64,000 bases of DNA from Chromobacterium phragmitis (GTDB taxonomy: Bacteria; Pseudomonadota; Gammaproteobacteria; Burkholderiales; Chromobacteriaceae): NCBI RefSeq assembly GCF_003325475.1, contig NZ_CP029495.1, positions 3,100,001-3,164,000 of the forward strand. The letters are read 5' to 3'. This document shows, in pieces, positions 53,675 to 61,842 of this stretch. Position 1 is the stretch's first letter. Every line of letters begins with the position of its first letter. A program made the position numbers and the translations under genes. The notes below the pieces were generated by a model, which was not told the origin of the DNA, did no database searches, and saw only the letters and a list, made by a program, of their open reading frames with translations.

Positions 53675-56311
53675 ATGAGAACGATGCGAATGCTGGGCGC
53701 GGCCGTGCTGGCGGCGCTGTCGGCAGCGGCGTGGTCGGCGCCGGATGCGGCGGAACTGGGGCGCGGCCTGGCGCTCAAGGTGGCGGTGGACAGCAATAAG
53801 GGAGCGGCTGCCGGCGCGCCATGCGCGGACCTGGGGGCGGACTGGGCGTCTTGCCTGAAGGGCCGGCTGATATTGGAAAACCACGGCGGCCAGGCGGTTC
53901 CGGCCGGCGGCGGCTGGAGCCTGTACCTGCACAGCATTCGCCGCATTCTGAAGCTGGATACGCCGCAGTTCGCCATTCGCCATCTCACCGGCGACCTCTA
54001 CCAGATCACTCCGACCGCGGCATTCCAGGGATTGGCGCCGGGACAGAAGCTGGAATTGCCGCTGGTGGACGAATACTGGATTTTGCAGGACAGCGACGTT
54101 TTGCCGCGTCCCTACGTGGTGGTGGATGGCCAGTCGCCGGCCGTGCTGAGCCGCAATCAGGACGATGACGCCAGCTATCTGCTGCCGCTGCGGGGCGACG
54201 ACTGGAAGAATCCGGCCGGCGAGCTGCGCCCGCTGGCGACGCCGGAGCAGCGCTACCAAACTTTCAGCCAGCGCGGCGAGCCGTTGTCGGCGGCGCAGGT
54301 GGCGAATCGCGTGATCCCTTCGGCGCTGCGGCAGACGCTTGGCGACGGCAAGCTGGAGGTGCGCGGGCTGGCGTTCAACCTGGCTGGCCTGAGTCCGGCG
54401 CAGCGGCAGGCGCTGTCGCAGCGGGCGACGCAGCTTGGCTTGCGCGGCGGCGGCGTGACGCTGGCGGGGCGGGTGGTCGGCGCCGGCTTGCCGGCCGACA
54501 TCGCCGTGCCGGGCGGCTATCGGCTGAAAATCGCCGCCCGCGGCGTTGAGGTGGAAGGCTTTGACGCCGCCGGCGTGTTCTACGGCGCGCAGACCTTGCT
54601 GGGCTTGCTGCCGCTGAACGGCGGCCGGGTGAGCTGGATGACGGTGGAGGATGCGCCGCGCTATCCGCACCGCGGCTTCATGATAGATGTGGCGCGCAAT
54701 GACAAGCAGCCCGCCACGGTGCGCCGTCTGATAGACCAGATGGCAGCCTACAAGCTCAACAAGCTGCACCTGCACCTGTCCGACGACGAAGGCTGGCGGC
54801 TGCAGATTCCGGGCCTGCCGGAGCTGACCGACATCGGCGCGCGCCGCTGCCACGATCTGGCGGAAACCCGCTGCCTGCTGCCGCAGCTGGGCTCCGGTCC
54901 GGCCAACCAGTCCGGCGGCGGTTACCTGAGCCGCGAACAGTATGTGGAACTGGTGCGTTACGCCCAGTCTCGTTTCATCGAGGTGATACCGGAGTTCGAC
55001 ATGCCGGCCCACGCCCGCGCGGCGGTGGTGGCCATGGAGGCGCGTTACCGTCGGCTGGCCGCGGCGGGCAAGCCGCAGGCGGCGGCCGAGTACCGCTTGC
55101 TCGATCCCCTGGATCAGTCCAACACCACGTCGGTGCAGTTTTATGACCGCCGCACCTATCTGAACCCTTGCGTGCCTGGCAGCGAACGCTTCCTGGCCAA
55201 GCTGGTGGCCGAAGTGGCCCAGATGCATCGCGAGGCCGGCCAGCCGCTGCAGACCTGGCACTTCGGCGGCGACGAAGCCAAGAACATCCTGTTGGGCGGC
55301 GGCTTCCAGGATTTGAAGGGGGCCGATCCGGGCAAGGGAAGGATAGACCTGGCCAAACAGGATAAACCCTGGGGCCGGTCGCCGGCTTGCCAGGTATTGA
55401 TCGCCCAGGGCCGGATACAGAACGTGGACGAGTTGCCGCTGAAGTTCGCGCAAACCGCCAGTCGCATCGTCGCCGGCCAGGGCATCTCCACCATGGCGGC
55501 TTGGCAGGACGGCGTGCACGGCGCCGCAGGCGCATCCGATTTCGCTACCGCCCATACCCTGGTCACCGAATGGGACACGCTGTACTGGGGCGCGGCGCAG
55601 GCGGCCAGCGACTTCGCCAATAAGGGTTTCAAGACCGTGCTGGCATCGCCTGATTATCTGTATTTCGATTTTCCATATGAGTTGAATCCGCATGAGCGCG
55701 GCTATTACTGGGCCTCGCGCGACACCGACAGCTACAAGGTGTTCAGCTTCGCGCCGGACAATCTGCCGCAAAACGCCGAGGTGATGCCGGATCGCCAGGG
55801 CAAGCCCTTCTCCGTCACCAGCTCGGCCGCGCCGGCGCGCTTCGCCGGCATCCAGGGCCAGGCCTGGGGCGAGATCCAGCGCAACGATAGCCAGTTCGAA
55901 TACATGGCCTATCCGCGGCTGTTGGCGCTGGCTGAACGGGCGTGGCACAAGGCGGCGTGGGAGCGGCCGTACAAGGCGGGAGAAACGTATCAGCTGGGCG
56001 TGACGCATCTGGTGGACAAGGCGGCGCTGAACGCCGACTGGCAGCGCTTCGCCGCGGTGCTGGGCTGGCGCGAGGCGGCGAAGCTGGAGAAGGCTGGCGT
56101 GGGTTACCGTCTGCCGATGCCGGCAGTGCTGGCTGGCGCCAACGGCGCGCGGGCGGCTGCCGAGTGGCCGGGCGCAAGGCTGCAGTACTCGCAGGATGGC
56201 CGCGGATGGCGCGATTACCATCCCGGCGAGCAAGTGCAGGCGCGCTACTGGCGCGGCCTGAGTCAGGACGGCCGCCGCGCGGGCAGGGCGGAGGCCTTGT
56301 CCGGGCAGTGA
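53675..56311 (+). CDS. beta-N-acetylhexosaminidase, chitobiase type (GH20)
   Basis: An 878-residue exported glycoside hydrolase that splits chitobiose and related oligosaccharides to N-acetylglucosamine. Signal peptide MRTMRMLGAAVLAALSAAAWSA. N-terminal chitobiase carbohydrate-binding-like domain (GRLILENHGGQAVPAGGGWSLYLHSIRRI), GH20b domain, then the TIM barrel: HRGFMIDVARNDKQPATVRRLIDQMAAYKLNKLHLHLSDDEGWRL (in parts), EVIPEFDMPAHARAAV, and the catalytic Asp-Glu in WHFGGDEAKN. The C-terminal immunoglobulin-like domain follows. ATG at 53675 is chosen for AGGGAG six bases upstream; ATG at 53672 is equivalent. It suits a chitin-degrading soil or water bacterium. Confidence 0.93.
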   Translation: MRTMRMLGAAVLAALSAAAWSAPDAAELGRGLALKVAVDSNKGAAAGAPCADLGADWASCLKGRLILENHGGQAVPAGGGWSLYLHSIRRILKLDTPQFAIRHLTGDLYQITPTAAFQGLAPGQKLELPLVDEYWILQDSDVLPRPYVVVDGQSPAVLSRNQDDDASYLLPLRGDDWKNPAGELRPLATPEQRYQTFSQRGEPLSAAQVANRVIPSALRQTLGDGKLEVRGLAFNLAGLSPAQRQALSQRATQLGLRGGGVTLAGRVVGAGLPADIAVPGGYRLKIAARGVEVEGFDAAGVFYGAQTLLGLLPLNGGRVSWMTVEDAPRYPHRGFMIDVARNDKQPATVRRLIDQMAAYKLNKLHLHLSDDEGWRLQIPGLPELTDIGARRCHDLAETRCLLPQLGSGPANQSGGGYLSREQYVELVRYAQSRFIEVIPEFDMPAHARAAVVAMEARYRRLAAAGKPQAAAEYRLLDPLDQSNTTSVQFYDRRTYLNPCVPGSERFLAKLVAEVAQMHREAGQPLQTWHFGGDEAKNILLGGGFQDLKGADPGKGRIDLAKQDKPWGRSPACQVLIAQGRIQNVDELPLKFAQTASRIVAGQGISTMAAWQDGVHGAAGASDFATAHTLVTEWDTLYWGAAQAASDFANKGFKTVLASPDYLYFDFPYELNPHERGYYWASRDTDSYKVFSFAPDNLPQNAEVMPDRQGKPFSVTSSAAPARFAGIQGQAWGEIQRNDSQFEYMAYPRLLALAERAWHKAAWERPYKAGETYQLGVTHLVDKAALNADWQRFAAVLGWREAAKLEKAGVGYRLPMPAVLAGANGARAAAEWPGARLQYSQDGRGWRDYHPGEQVQARYWRGLSQDGRRAGRAEALSGQ

Positions 56312-56773
56312 GGGGCATCGAATGCGGGCCTGATGTTTGCTCGCGTTTGAACGCTGTGGCATTCCGCGAGCGTAGGGTTTGAATGTTTGATGTGGTTGGC
56401 GAAGAGACGGCGGGCCTGCTGGCCCGCTGTTTTCATGGCGAGGCCTTGAATAACAGCTGACGCCGTTCCGCTTCGCGCCCGAGGCAAGGCGCGCCAACAC
56501 GGTCAGCGCCAGCCGGGTGGCGAGTCGGCGCAATGCAGGATCAGATGTCTTGAAGTCTAAAAGCAGTAGCTTGGCTGGGCTGCGGAGCCCGCTCCGGCGC
56601 ATGTCGCCGGTTATGCTTTTGCGCAGGCATCAGGGATGGCTCATCAGAGAGGCGGGGACATTGCCCAGGCCAGAGTTTGGACGTTTGTTCTACAGTAAAT
56701 AAGCGAAAGCCAAGCGCTAAACAGGCAGGCTGGCACGTGCTGTTTCAATGCAAATATTATTGCGTGGTGCAAT
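56312..56773. other. 462-base intergenic region
   Basis: Holds the terminator at 56410-56433 and, in its AT-richer right part, probably the promoter of the solute-binding protein. The frame at 56517-56702 lacks a ribosome binding site and is not believed. Confidence 0.5.
56410..56433 (+). terminator. terminator of the hexosaminidase gene
   Basis: GCGGGCC (56410-56416), loop TGCT, GGCCCGC (56421-56427), then TGTTTTC. About 100 bases after the stop codon. Confidence 0.65.
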
Positions 56774-57535
56774 ATGAAATCAATACCAATAGCGGTTTTT
56801 TGCATGATGCTCACCGGCATGGCTGCTGCGAAATCTTTCGTCATAGGCGTTGAGGAGATTGACTATTACCCGTTGCATCGTTGTGTCAATGGAAGATTTT
56901 CCGGGTATGGCAGGGATTTGCTTGATGCGTTTGCAAAGCAGTCTGGCTATTCATTTACTTACCTGCCGCTTCCGGTTTCAAGGTTGTTTCATACGTTCTT
57001 GAATGACAATTCGATTGATTTCAAATATCCAGACAATCCTCGCTGGCAAGTTGACCTGAAAAAAGGGAAAGACATCCTTTATAGTAGCCCTGTCATAAAT
57101 GTCGTTGAAGGGTTGCTGGTGAGGCCGGAGAGTGTAGACCAACTCTCCGAGGCTTCCCTTAAGAGTATTGTGATCATGCGAGGATTTACGCCTTGGCCTT
57201 TTGATCAAGACATGCGGCAAAAAATTAATGATGGAACCATTCGAGTCTATCAGGAGGATTCGTTTGGAAGTGTCATCGCCTTGGGGATGACTGGGCACTA
57301 CGATGCCATTTATGCTAGCTCGGTGGTAATCAATTACTACCTTGATGTGGTTGTTCGCAAGCCTGGCGCTCTGGTTTTTGATAAAAAGCTTCCCTTTGAA
57401 AGTAATGATTTTTTCCTCTCCACTATCCGGCAAGGCGGTGTGGTCAAGCAATTTAATGAATTTCTTGCCAAAAACCAGCCTTTGATCATGGCGCTCAAGA
57501 GAAAATACAGGCTAACTGACAAGGCGGCTCAGTAA
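56774..57535 (+). CDS. periplasmic solute-binding protein-like (SBP_bac_3 type)
   Basis: A 253-residue protein with a signal peptide (MKSIPIAVFCMMLTGMAAA-K) and the fold pattern of amino acid ABC binding proteins: FVIGVEEIDYYPLHRCVNGRFSGYGRDLLDAFAKQSGYSFTYLPLPVSRLFHTFLNDNSIDFKYP (start of the usual PEP-G-DLL-A pattern, shown in pieces), FIESNDFFLSTI and C-terminal FNEFLAKNQPLIMALKRKY. No permease or ATPase genes adjoin it, so it may be an orphan sensor-like or divergent protein. Codon use is clearly more AT-rich than the genome, suggesting recent acquisition. Ligand unknown. Confidence 0.75.
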   Translation: MKSIPIAVFCMMLTGMAAAKSFVIGVEEIDYYPLHRCVNGRFSGYGRDLLDAFAKQSGYSFTYLPLPVSRLFHTFLNDNSIDFKYPDNPRWQVDLKKGKDILYSSPVINVVEGLLVRPESVDQLSEASLKSIVIMRGFTPWPFDQDMRQKINDGTIRVYQEDSFGSVIALGMTGHYDAIYASSVVINYYLDVVVRKPGALVFDKKLPFESNDFFLSTIRQGGVVKQFNEFLAKNQPLIMALKRKYRLTDKAAQ

Positions 57536-57722
57536 GTCAAGGGCAGTGGGTTGGACTGAGCTTGCAAATCTCAATGTTAACAGTGGTATTCGAGATGGCG
57601 TTTCAAAGGGTATTCTTGGCAAGCATTGCGCGTCATCGAATTTTTTGTCATATTGAATTCCGGCGGGCTGGCATCTGTCTCATGCGCAGCAGCCACCGTG
57701 GCTGTAAATGGGGAGAGCCAAA

Positions 57723-57866
57723 ATGATGAGCGCTATCAAGCCCGGTCCCAAGCCGAAGAAGGAAGATGGGACGGATGATCGCCGTCGGCATGTGGATCCG
57801 CCGAACGCACCCAAGCATCCGACACTGCCCATCCACCAACCAACAAAGAAGTCACCAAGCACGTGA
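57723..57866 (+). CDS. 47-residue Pro/Lys-rich small protein, unknown function
   Basis: A short open frame of 47 codons plus stop. ATG at 57723 (or 57726) follows GGGGAGAG with good spacing, and a strong intrinsic terminator lies 33 bases after the stop, so the stretch has the outline of a complete small gene. The peptide begins MMSAIKPGPKPKKEDGTDDR and continues with RRHVDPPNAPKHPTLPIHQ, ending KKSPST. It is very rich in Pro, Lys, Arg, Asp and His, without a signal peptide or membrane segment, so it is probably disordered. I know no family. Function is not inferred. Confidence 0.6.
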   Translation: MMSAIKPGPKPKKEDGTDDRRRHVDPPNAPKHPTLPIHQPTKKSPST

Positions 57867-57898
57867 AGTCGTAGTGTGGCGCCTGTGGCGACCAGGAT

Positions 57899-57932
57899 AA
57901 AAAAGCCTTCCCAAAAATGGGGAGGTTTTTTT
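57899..57932 (+). terminator. intrinsic terminator of the small gene
   Basis: AAAAAAGCCTTCCC, loop AAAAAT, GGGGAGG followed by seven T; the stem pairs with two G-U wobbles and extends through A-T pairs. Plus-strand polarity fits the small gene just upstream. Confidence 0.8.
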
Positions 57933-58409
57933 ATGGGCGCAGAGCTTCGCCCCCCGTGGAGAATAAAGCCGCATCCTGCCTGCGAAAATCGTGGCGTGCT
58001 GTGCTGCGATCGGGTAGCCGCAATCCCGTTGTTGAGGCCTCCGTCTGGCAGGGGGGCGAGCTGGCGATGTTGGCGAAGGCGCGCGGCGTTTCCCACGGTG
58101 GGTTGCGCTCCGCGTCGATGTGGCGGCGGTTGCTTGGGGTGGCCGGTGAGGGGCGCCCAATGGCGGGATGTGGTTCCAATGCTTTTCCCATCCGCCAGCA
58201 GACAGGGGCGAGCGGGCTGGGCGGCATGGAATATGGATATTGCTGATTGTCGAACATGAAACCGTGTTTTGGCGGATGCTTTTTGTACGGCGGTGTCGCA
58301 AACAGGATAGTGACTTCTCGTCCGCTTCCTTTAGAATCGATTGAGCATGTAAAAACAGCCGCGCGGAAAAAGCGCTGGCGCACGACAGAACAAGGAAGGA
58401 AAACCATCA
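57933..58409. other. 477-base upstream region of the arginine succinyltransferase operon
   Basis: A candidate promoter is GTGACT (58310-58315), 16-base spacer, TAGAAT (58332-58337), about 70 bases before the first operon gene. Frames at 57876-58259 and 58247-58435 are GC shadows without ribosome binding sites. No operator is recognised. Confidence 0.45.
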
Positions 58410-59624
58410 ATGAGCAATTCGGTAACCCGCGCTGATTTCGACCAGGTCATGGTCCCCAACTACGGCCCGGCCGGCTTCATCCCGGTCCGCGGCGAAGGCT
58501 CCCGCGTTTGGGATCAGGACGGCCGCGAATTCGTCGACCTGGCCGGCGGCATCGCCGTCAACTCGCTGGGACACTGCCATCCGGAGCTGGTGGCCGCGCT
58601 GACCGAGCAGGCGAACAAACTGTGGCATGTGTCCAATGTGTTCACCAACGAGCCGGCGCTGAAGCTGGCCAGCCTGCTGGTGGAGAAGACCTTCGCCGAG
58701 CGCGTGTTCTTCTGCAACTCCGGCGCCGAGGCCAACGAGGCCGCGTTCAAGCTGGCGCGCAAATACGCTCATGACAACTTCGGCGCGGACAAGAACCAGA
58801 TCCTGTCCTGCGTCAACTCCTTCCACGGCCGCACGCTGTTCACCGTCAGCGTCGGCGGCCAGCCCAAGTACACTGAAGGCTTTGGTCCGGTGCCGGGCGG
58901 CATCGATCATTTCGAGTTCAACGACATCGAATCGCTGAAGGCGGCCATCTCCGACAAGACCTGCGCGGTGGTGATCGAGCCCATTCAGGGCGAGAGCGGC
59001 GTGCTGCCGGCCGATCCGGCTTTCCTGCAAGCCGCGCGCGAGCTGTGCGACCAGCACAACGCCTTGCTGATCTTTGACGAAGTGCAAAGCGGCATGGGCC
59101 GCACCGGCGCGCTGTACGCCTACCAGCAATACGGCGTGACCCCGGACATCCTGTCGTCCGCCAAGGGCATCGGCGGCGGCTTCCCGATCGGCGCGATGCT
59201 GACCACCGAGAAAGTGGCCAAGAGCTTCGGCATCGGCAGCCACGGCTCCACTTACGGCGGCAATCCGCTGGCCTGTGCGGTGGCGCACAAGGTGGTGTCC
59301 ATCGTCAGCTCTCCCGAAGTGCTCGCCGGCGTCGAGGCGCGCCACAACCGCCTGGCGGCCGGCCTGGAGGCGATCAACGCCAAGTACAAGGTGTTCAAGC
59401 TGGTGCGAGGCAAGGGCCTGCTGATCGGTTGCGTGCTGACCGACGAATACAACGGCCGCGCGCGCGAGTTCCTGAAGGCTGCCGAGAAGCAGCAACTGAT
59501 GATTCTGGTGGCGGGCCTGAGCGTGCTGCGTTTGGCGCCGTCGCTGGTGATCAGCGATGCCGACATCGACGAGGGCCTGAAGCGCCTCGACGCCGCCATC
59601 GCCGATCTGCTGTCCGCCAAGTAA
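58410..59624 (+). CDS. astC: acetylornithine/succinylornithine aminotransferase
   Basis: A 404-residue class III PLP aminotransferase. VPNYGPAGFIPVRGEGSRVWDQDGREFVDLAGGIAVNSLGHCHPE, FFCNSGAEANEAAFKLARKYA, ALLIFDEVQSGMGRTGALYAYQ and the PLP lysine in LSSAKGIGGGFPIGAM are typical of ArgD/AstC/AruC. As first gene before aruFG-astD-astB it should act on N2-succinylornithine in arginine catabolism (AST pathway), and may also serve arginine synthesis as ArgD. AGGAAGG lies before the ATG. A palindromic GC hairpin (59640-59660) follows before aruF. Confidence 0.92.
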   Translation: MSNSVTRADFDQVMVPNYGPAGFIPVRGEGSRVWDQDGREFVDLAGGIAVNSLGHCHPELVAALTEQANKLWHVSNVFTNEPALKLASLLVEKTFAERVFFCNSGAEANEAAFKLARKYAHDNFGADKNQILSCVNSFHGRTLFTVSVGGQPKYTEGFGPVPGGIDHFEFNDIESLKAAISDKTCAVVIEPIQGESGVLPADPAFLQAARELCDQHNALLIFDEVQSGMGRTGALYAYQQYGVTPDILSSAKGIGGGFPIGAMLTTEKVAKSFGIGSHGSTYGGNPLACAVAHKVVSIVSSPEVLAGVEARHNRLAAGLEAINAKYKVFKLVRGKGLLIGCVLTDEYNGRAREFLKAAEKQQLMILVAGLSVLRLAPSLVISDADIDEGLKRLDAAIADLLSAK

Positions 59625-59639
59625 GCCAGGCAAGTCCGG

Positions 59640-59660
59640 CCGCGCGGGCTGTCCGCGCGG
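59640..59660 (+). other. GC hairpin between astC and aruF
   Basis: CCGCGCGG (59640-59647), loop GCTGT, CCGCGCGG (59653-59660). No T run, so probably a stability or processing element between the first and second operon genes. Confidence 0.5.
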
Positions 59661-59766
59661 CTTCCAGAGATCCAGACTCAAACGCCACGACCCCGCTTCG
59701 GCAGGGCCGCGGCTGCGGCTGCGCCCGAATCCGGCGCGGCTTGCGCGAAACCAGGGAGGATGTCCC

Positions 59767-60786
59767 ATGTTAACCGTGCGTCCCGTCCGCACTTCGGACT
59801 TGCCGGCGATCGAGCGGCTGGCCCAGGCCAGCGGCATCGGCGTCACCAGCCTGCCCAACAACCGCGAAAAGCTGTTCGAGCGCATCCAGCAATCGGCCAG
59901 CGCCTTCGAGCACGAGGCCACCGGCGACGCCGGCAGCGAATACTATATGTTCGTGCTGGAGCAGGGCGGCGCGGTGGTGGGCACCGCCTCCATCTGCGCG
60001 TCGGCGGGCTTCGACGAGCCTTTCTACAGCTACCGCAGCGAAACCGCCGTCCACGCGTCCCGCGCGTTGCGAGTCAACAACCGCATCCACGTGCTCAACA
60101 TCTGCCATGACCTGACCGGCATGGCCCAGCTGTGCGGCTTCTACGTCGACAGCGGGCTGGAGGAGGCAGCGGCCGAGCTGATGTCCCGCGCCCGGCTGCT
60201 GTTCATCGCCAGCGAGCGGGAGCGCTTCGGCCGCCACATCATCGCCGAGATGCAGGGCGTGCACGACGACGCCGGCCAGTCGCCGTTCTGGAACGCCATC
60301 GGCCGCCGCTTCTTCAACCTGGATTTCTTGCAAGTGGAGCAGGCCTTCGTCAGCCACAGCAAAACCTTCATCGCCGAGCTGATGCCAAGCTACCCCATCT
60401 ACGTGCCCTTGCTGCCGGATGAGGCGCAGCAGGCCATCGGCCAGATCCACCCGCATTTCGAGCGCGTGTGCCGGTTGTTGTGCAACGAGGGTTTCGAGGC
60501 CGACAACTATTTGGACATCTTCGACGGCGGCGCGGTGCTGACCGCGGAGATAGACCGCCTGAAGACAGTGGAGCATAGCCGGACTTATCCGGTGGAGATC
60601 CAGGCCGCGCTGCCGGCCCAGGCCAGCCTGCAGCTGGTGAGCAACCAGCGCCTGGCAGGCTTCGCCGCCACCGCCGCCCGCGTGGCCGTGGTGGACGGCG
60701 TCGCCTTCATCAATCCGGATGCGGCCAAGGCGCTGGGCGTGTCCAGCGGCGACGCGGTGCGCATCGCCGGTCCGCAGCAAGCGTAA
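59767..60786 (+). CDS. aruF: arginine N-succinyltransferase, alpha subunit
   Basis: A 339-residue member of the AstA family, which succinylates arginine with succinyl-CoA. LTVRPVRTSDLPAIERLAQASGIGVTSLPNNREKLFERI, ICHDLTGMAQLCGFYV, RHIIAEMQGVHDDAGQSPFWNAIGRRFFNLDF and HSKTFIAELMPSYPIYVPLLP are clear. Together with the next gene it forms the two-subunit arrangement known from Pseudomonas (AruF and AruG), instead of the single AstA of E. coli. GAGGA precedes the ATG. It comes 142 bases after astC. Confidence 0.9.
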   Translation: MLTVRPVRTSDLPAIERLAQASGIGVTSLPNNREKLFERIQQSASAFEHEATGDAGSEYYMFVLEQGGAVVGTASICASAGFDEPFYSYRSETAVHASRALRVNNRIHVLNICHDLTGMAQLCGFYVDSGLEEAAAELMSRARLLFIASERERFGRHIIAEMQGVHDDAGQSPFWNAIGRRFFNLDFLQVEQAFVSHSKTFIAELMPSYPIYVPLLPDEAQQAIGQIHPHFERVCRLLCNEGFEADNYLDIFDGGAVLTAEIDRLKTVEHSRTYPVEIQAALPAQASLQLVSNQRLAGFAATAARVAVVDGVAFINPDAAKALGVSSGDAVRIAGPQQA

Positions 60787-60798
60787 GGAGAGCAGGCC

Positions 60799-61842
60799 AT
60801 GATGTTTATCCGTCCCGTAGAGCACAAGGACCTGCCGGGCTTGATGGATCTGGCGAAGAGCGCCGCCAGCGGCGGCGTCGGCCTCACTTCGCTGCCCATC
60901 AACGAAGACCGGCTGCAGAAGCGCATCGCCCGCTCGGTGCTGTCCTTCGGCGGCGAGCTGGACCGCGCCGACCATGGCTACGTATTCGTGCTGGAAGATA
61001 GCGAAACCGGCAAGGTGGCCGGCATCTGCGCCATCGAAGCCGCCGTGGGCCTGAAGGAGCCCTGGTACAACTACCGCATCGGCACCATCGTCCACGCCTC
61101 GGAAGAGCTGGGCGTGTATTCGCGCCACGAGACGCTGTTCCTGTCCAACGATCACACCGGCTATTCCGAACTGTGCACGCTGTATCTGCATCCGGACTAC
61201 CGCGTCAAGCGCAACGGCGGCCTGCTGTCCAAGAGCCGTTTCCTGTTCCTGGCGCAGTTTCCGCAGCTGTTCGGCAAGATGGTGGTGGCCGAGATGCGCG
61301 GCGTATCCGACGAGAACGGCCGCTCGCCGTTCTGGGAGGCGTTGGGCCGCCACTTCTTCTCCATCGACTTCGCCGAGGCCGACTATCTGACCGGCATCGG
61401 CCAGAAAGCCTTTGTCGCCGAACTGATGCCCAAGCATCCGGTATACGTGGACTTCCTGGAGCCGGAAGCGCAGGCGGTGATCGGCCTGACCCACGAGGCG
61501 ACTCGACCGGCGGTGGCGATGCTGGAGTCGGAAGGCTTCCGCTACGAGGGCTATGTCGACATCTTCGACGCCGGCCCGACGGTGCAGGCTTACAGCGGCG
61601 ACATCCGCGCGGTGAAGGAAAGCCAGCGCTTGCCGGCGCGCATCGTCGACCCGCTGCCCGATGGCGACAAAGAGTGCTATCTGGTGTGCAACGACGCGCT
61701 GGAAGGCTATCGCGCCGTCTTGGTGGAGTGCGCGGCGCCGCGCGGCGAATTCTGCCTGACGCCGGAACTGGCGCAGGCGCTCAAGGTAAAGGATGGCGAT
61801 CACGTCCGCTGCGTGACGCTGACGCCGAAGGAGACAGTGTGA
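60799..61842 (+). CDS. aruG: arginine N-succinyltransferase, beta subunit
   Basis: A 347-residue AstA-family protein: MMFIRPVEHKDLPGLMDLAK, GGVGLTSLPINEDRLQKRI, FLSNDHTGYSELCTLYLHPDYR, KMVVAEMRGVSDENGRSPFWEALGRHFFSIDF and QKAFVAELMPKHPVYVDFLEPEA. It is closer to classical AstA than the neighbouring alpha subunit (it keeps the TLYLHPDYR segment) and is taken as the catalytic core. TAAGGAG precedes the ATG; its stop shares a base with the astD start (TGATG). Confidence 0.92.
   Translation: MMFIRPVEHKDLPGLMDLAKSAASGGVGLTSLPINEDRLQKRIARSVLSFGGELDRADHGYVFVLEDSETGKVAGICAIEAAVGLKEPWYNYRIGTIVHASEELGVYSRHETLFLSNDHTGYSELCTLYLHPDYRVKRNGGLLSKSRFLFLAQFPQLFGKMVVAEMRGVSDENGRSPFWEALGRHFFSIDFAEADYLTGIGQKAFVAELMPKHPVYVDFLEPEAQAVIGLTHEATRPAVAMLESEGFRYEGYVDIFDAGPTVQAYSGDIRAVKESQRLPARIVDPLPDGDKECYLVCNDALEGYRAVLVECAAPRGEFCLTPELAQALKVKDGDHVRCVTLTPKETV

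Noticed and set aside
53600..56602. 1000-codon open frame on the minus strand opposite the hexosaminidase
   Set aside because: Antisense shadow of a well-supported GH20 gene; composition dominated by Arg, His, Ala and Gln with no domain.
57876..58435. Overlapping plus-strand frames upstream of astC
   Set aside because: No ribosome binding sites, composition of GC shadows, and one runs into the astC start.
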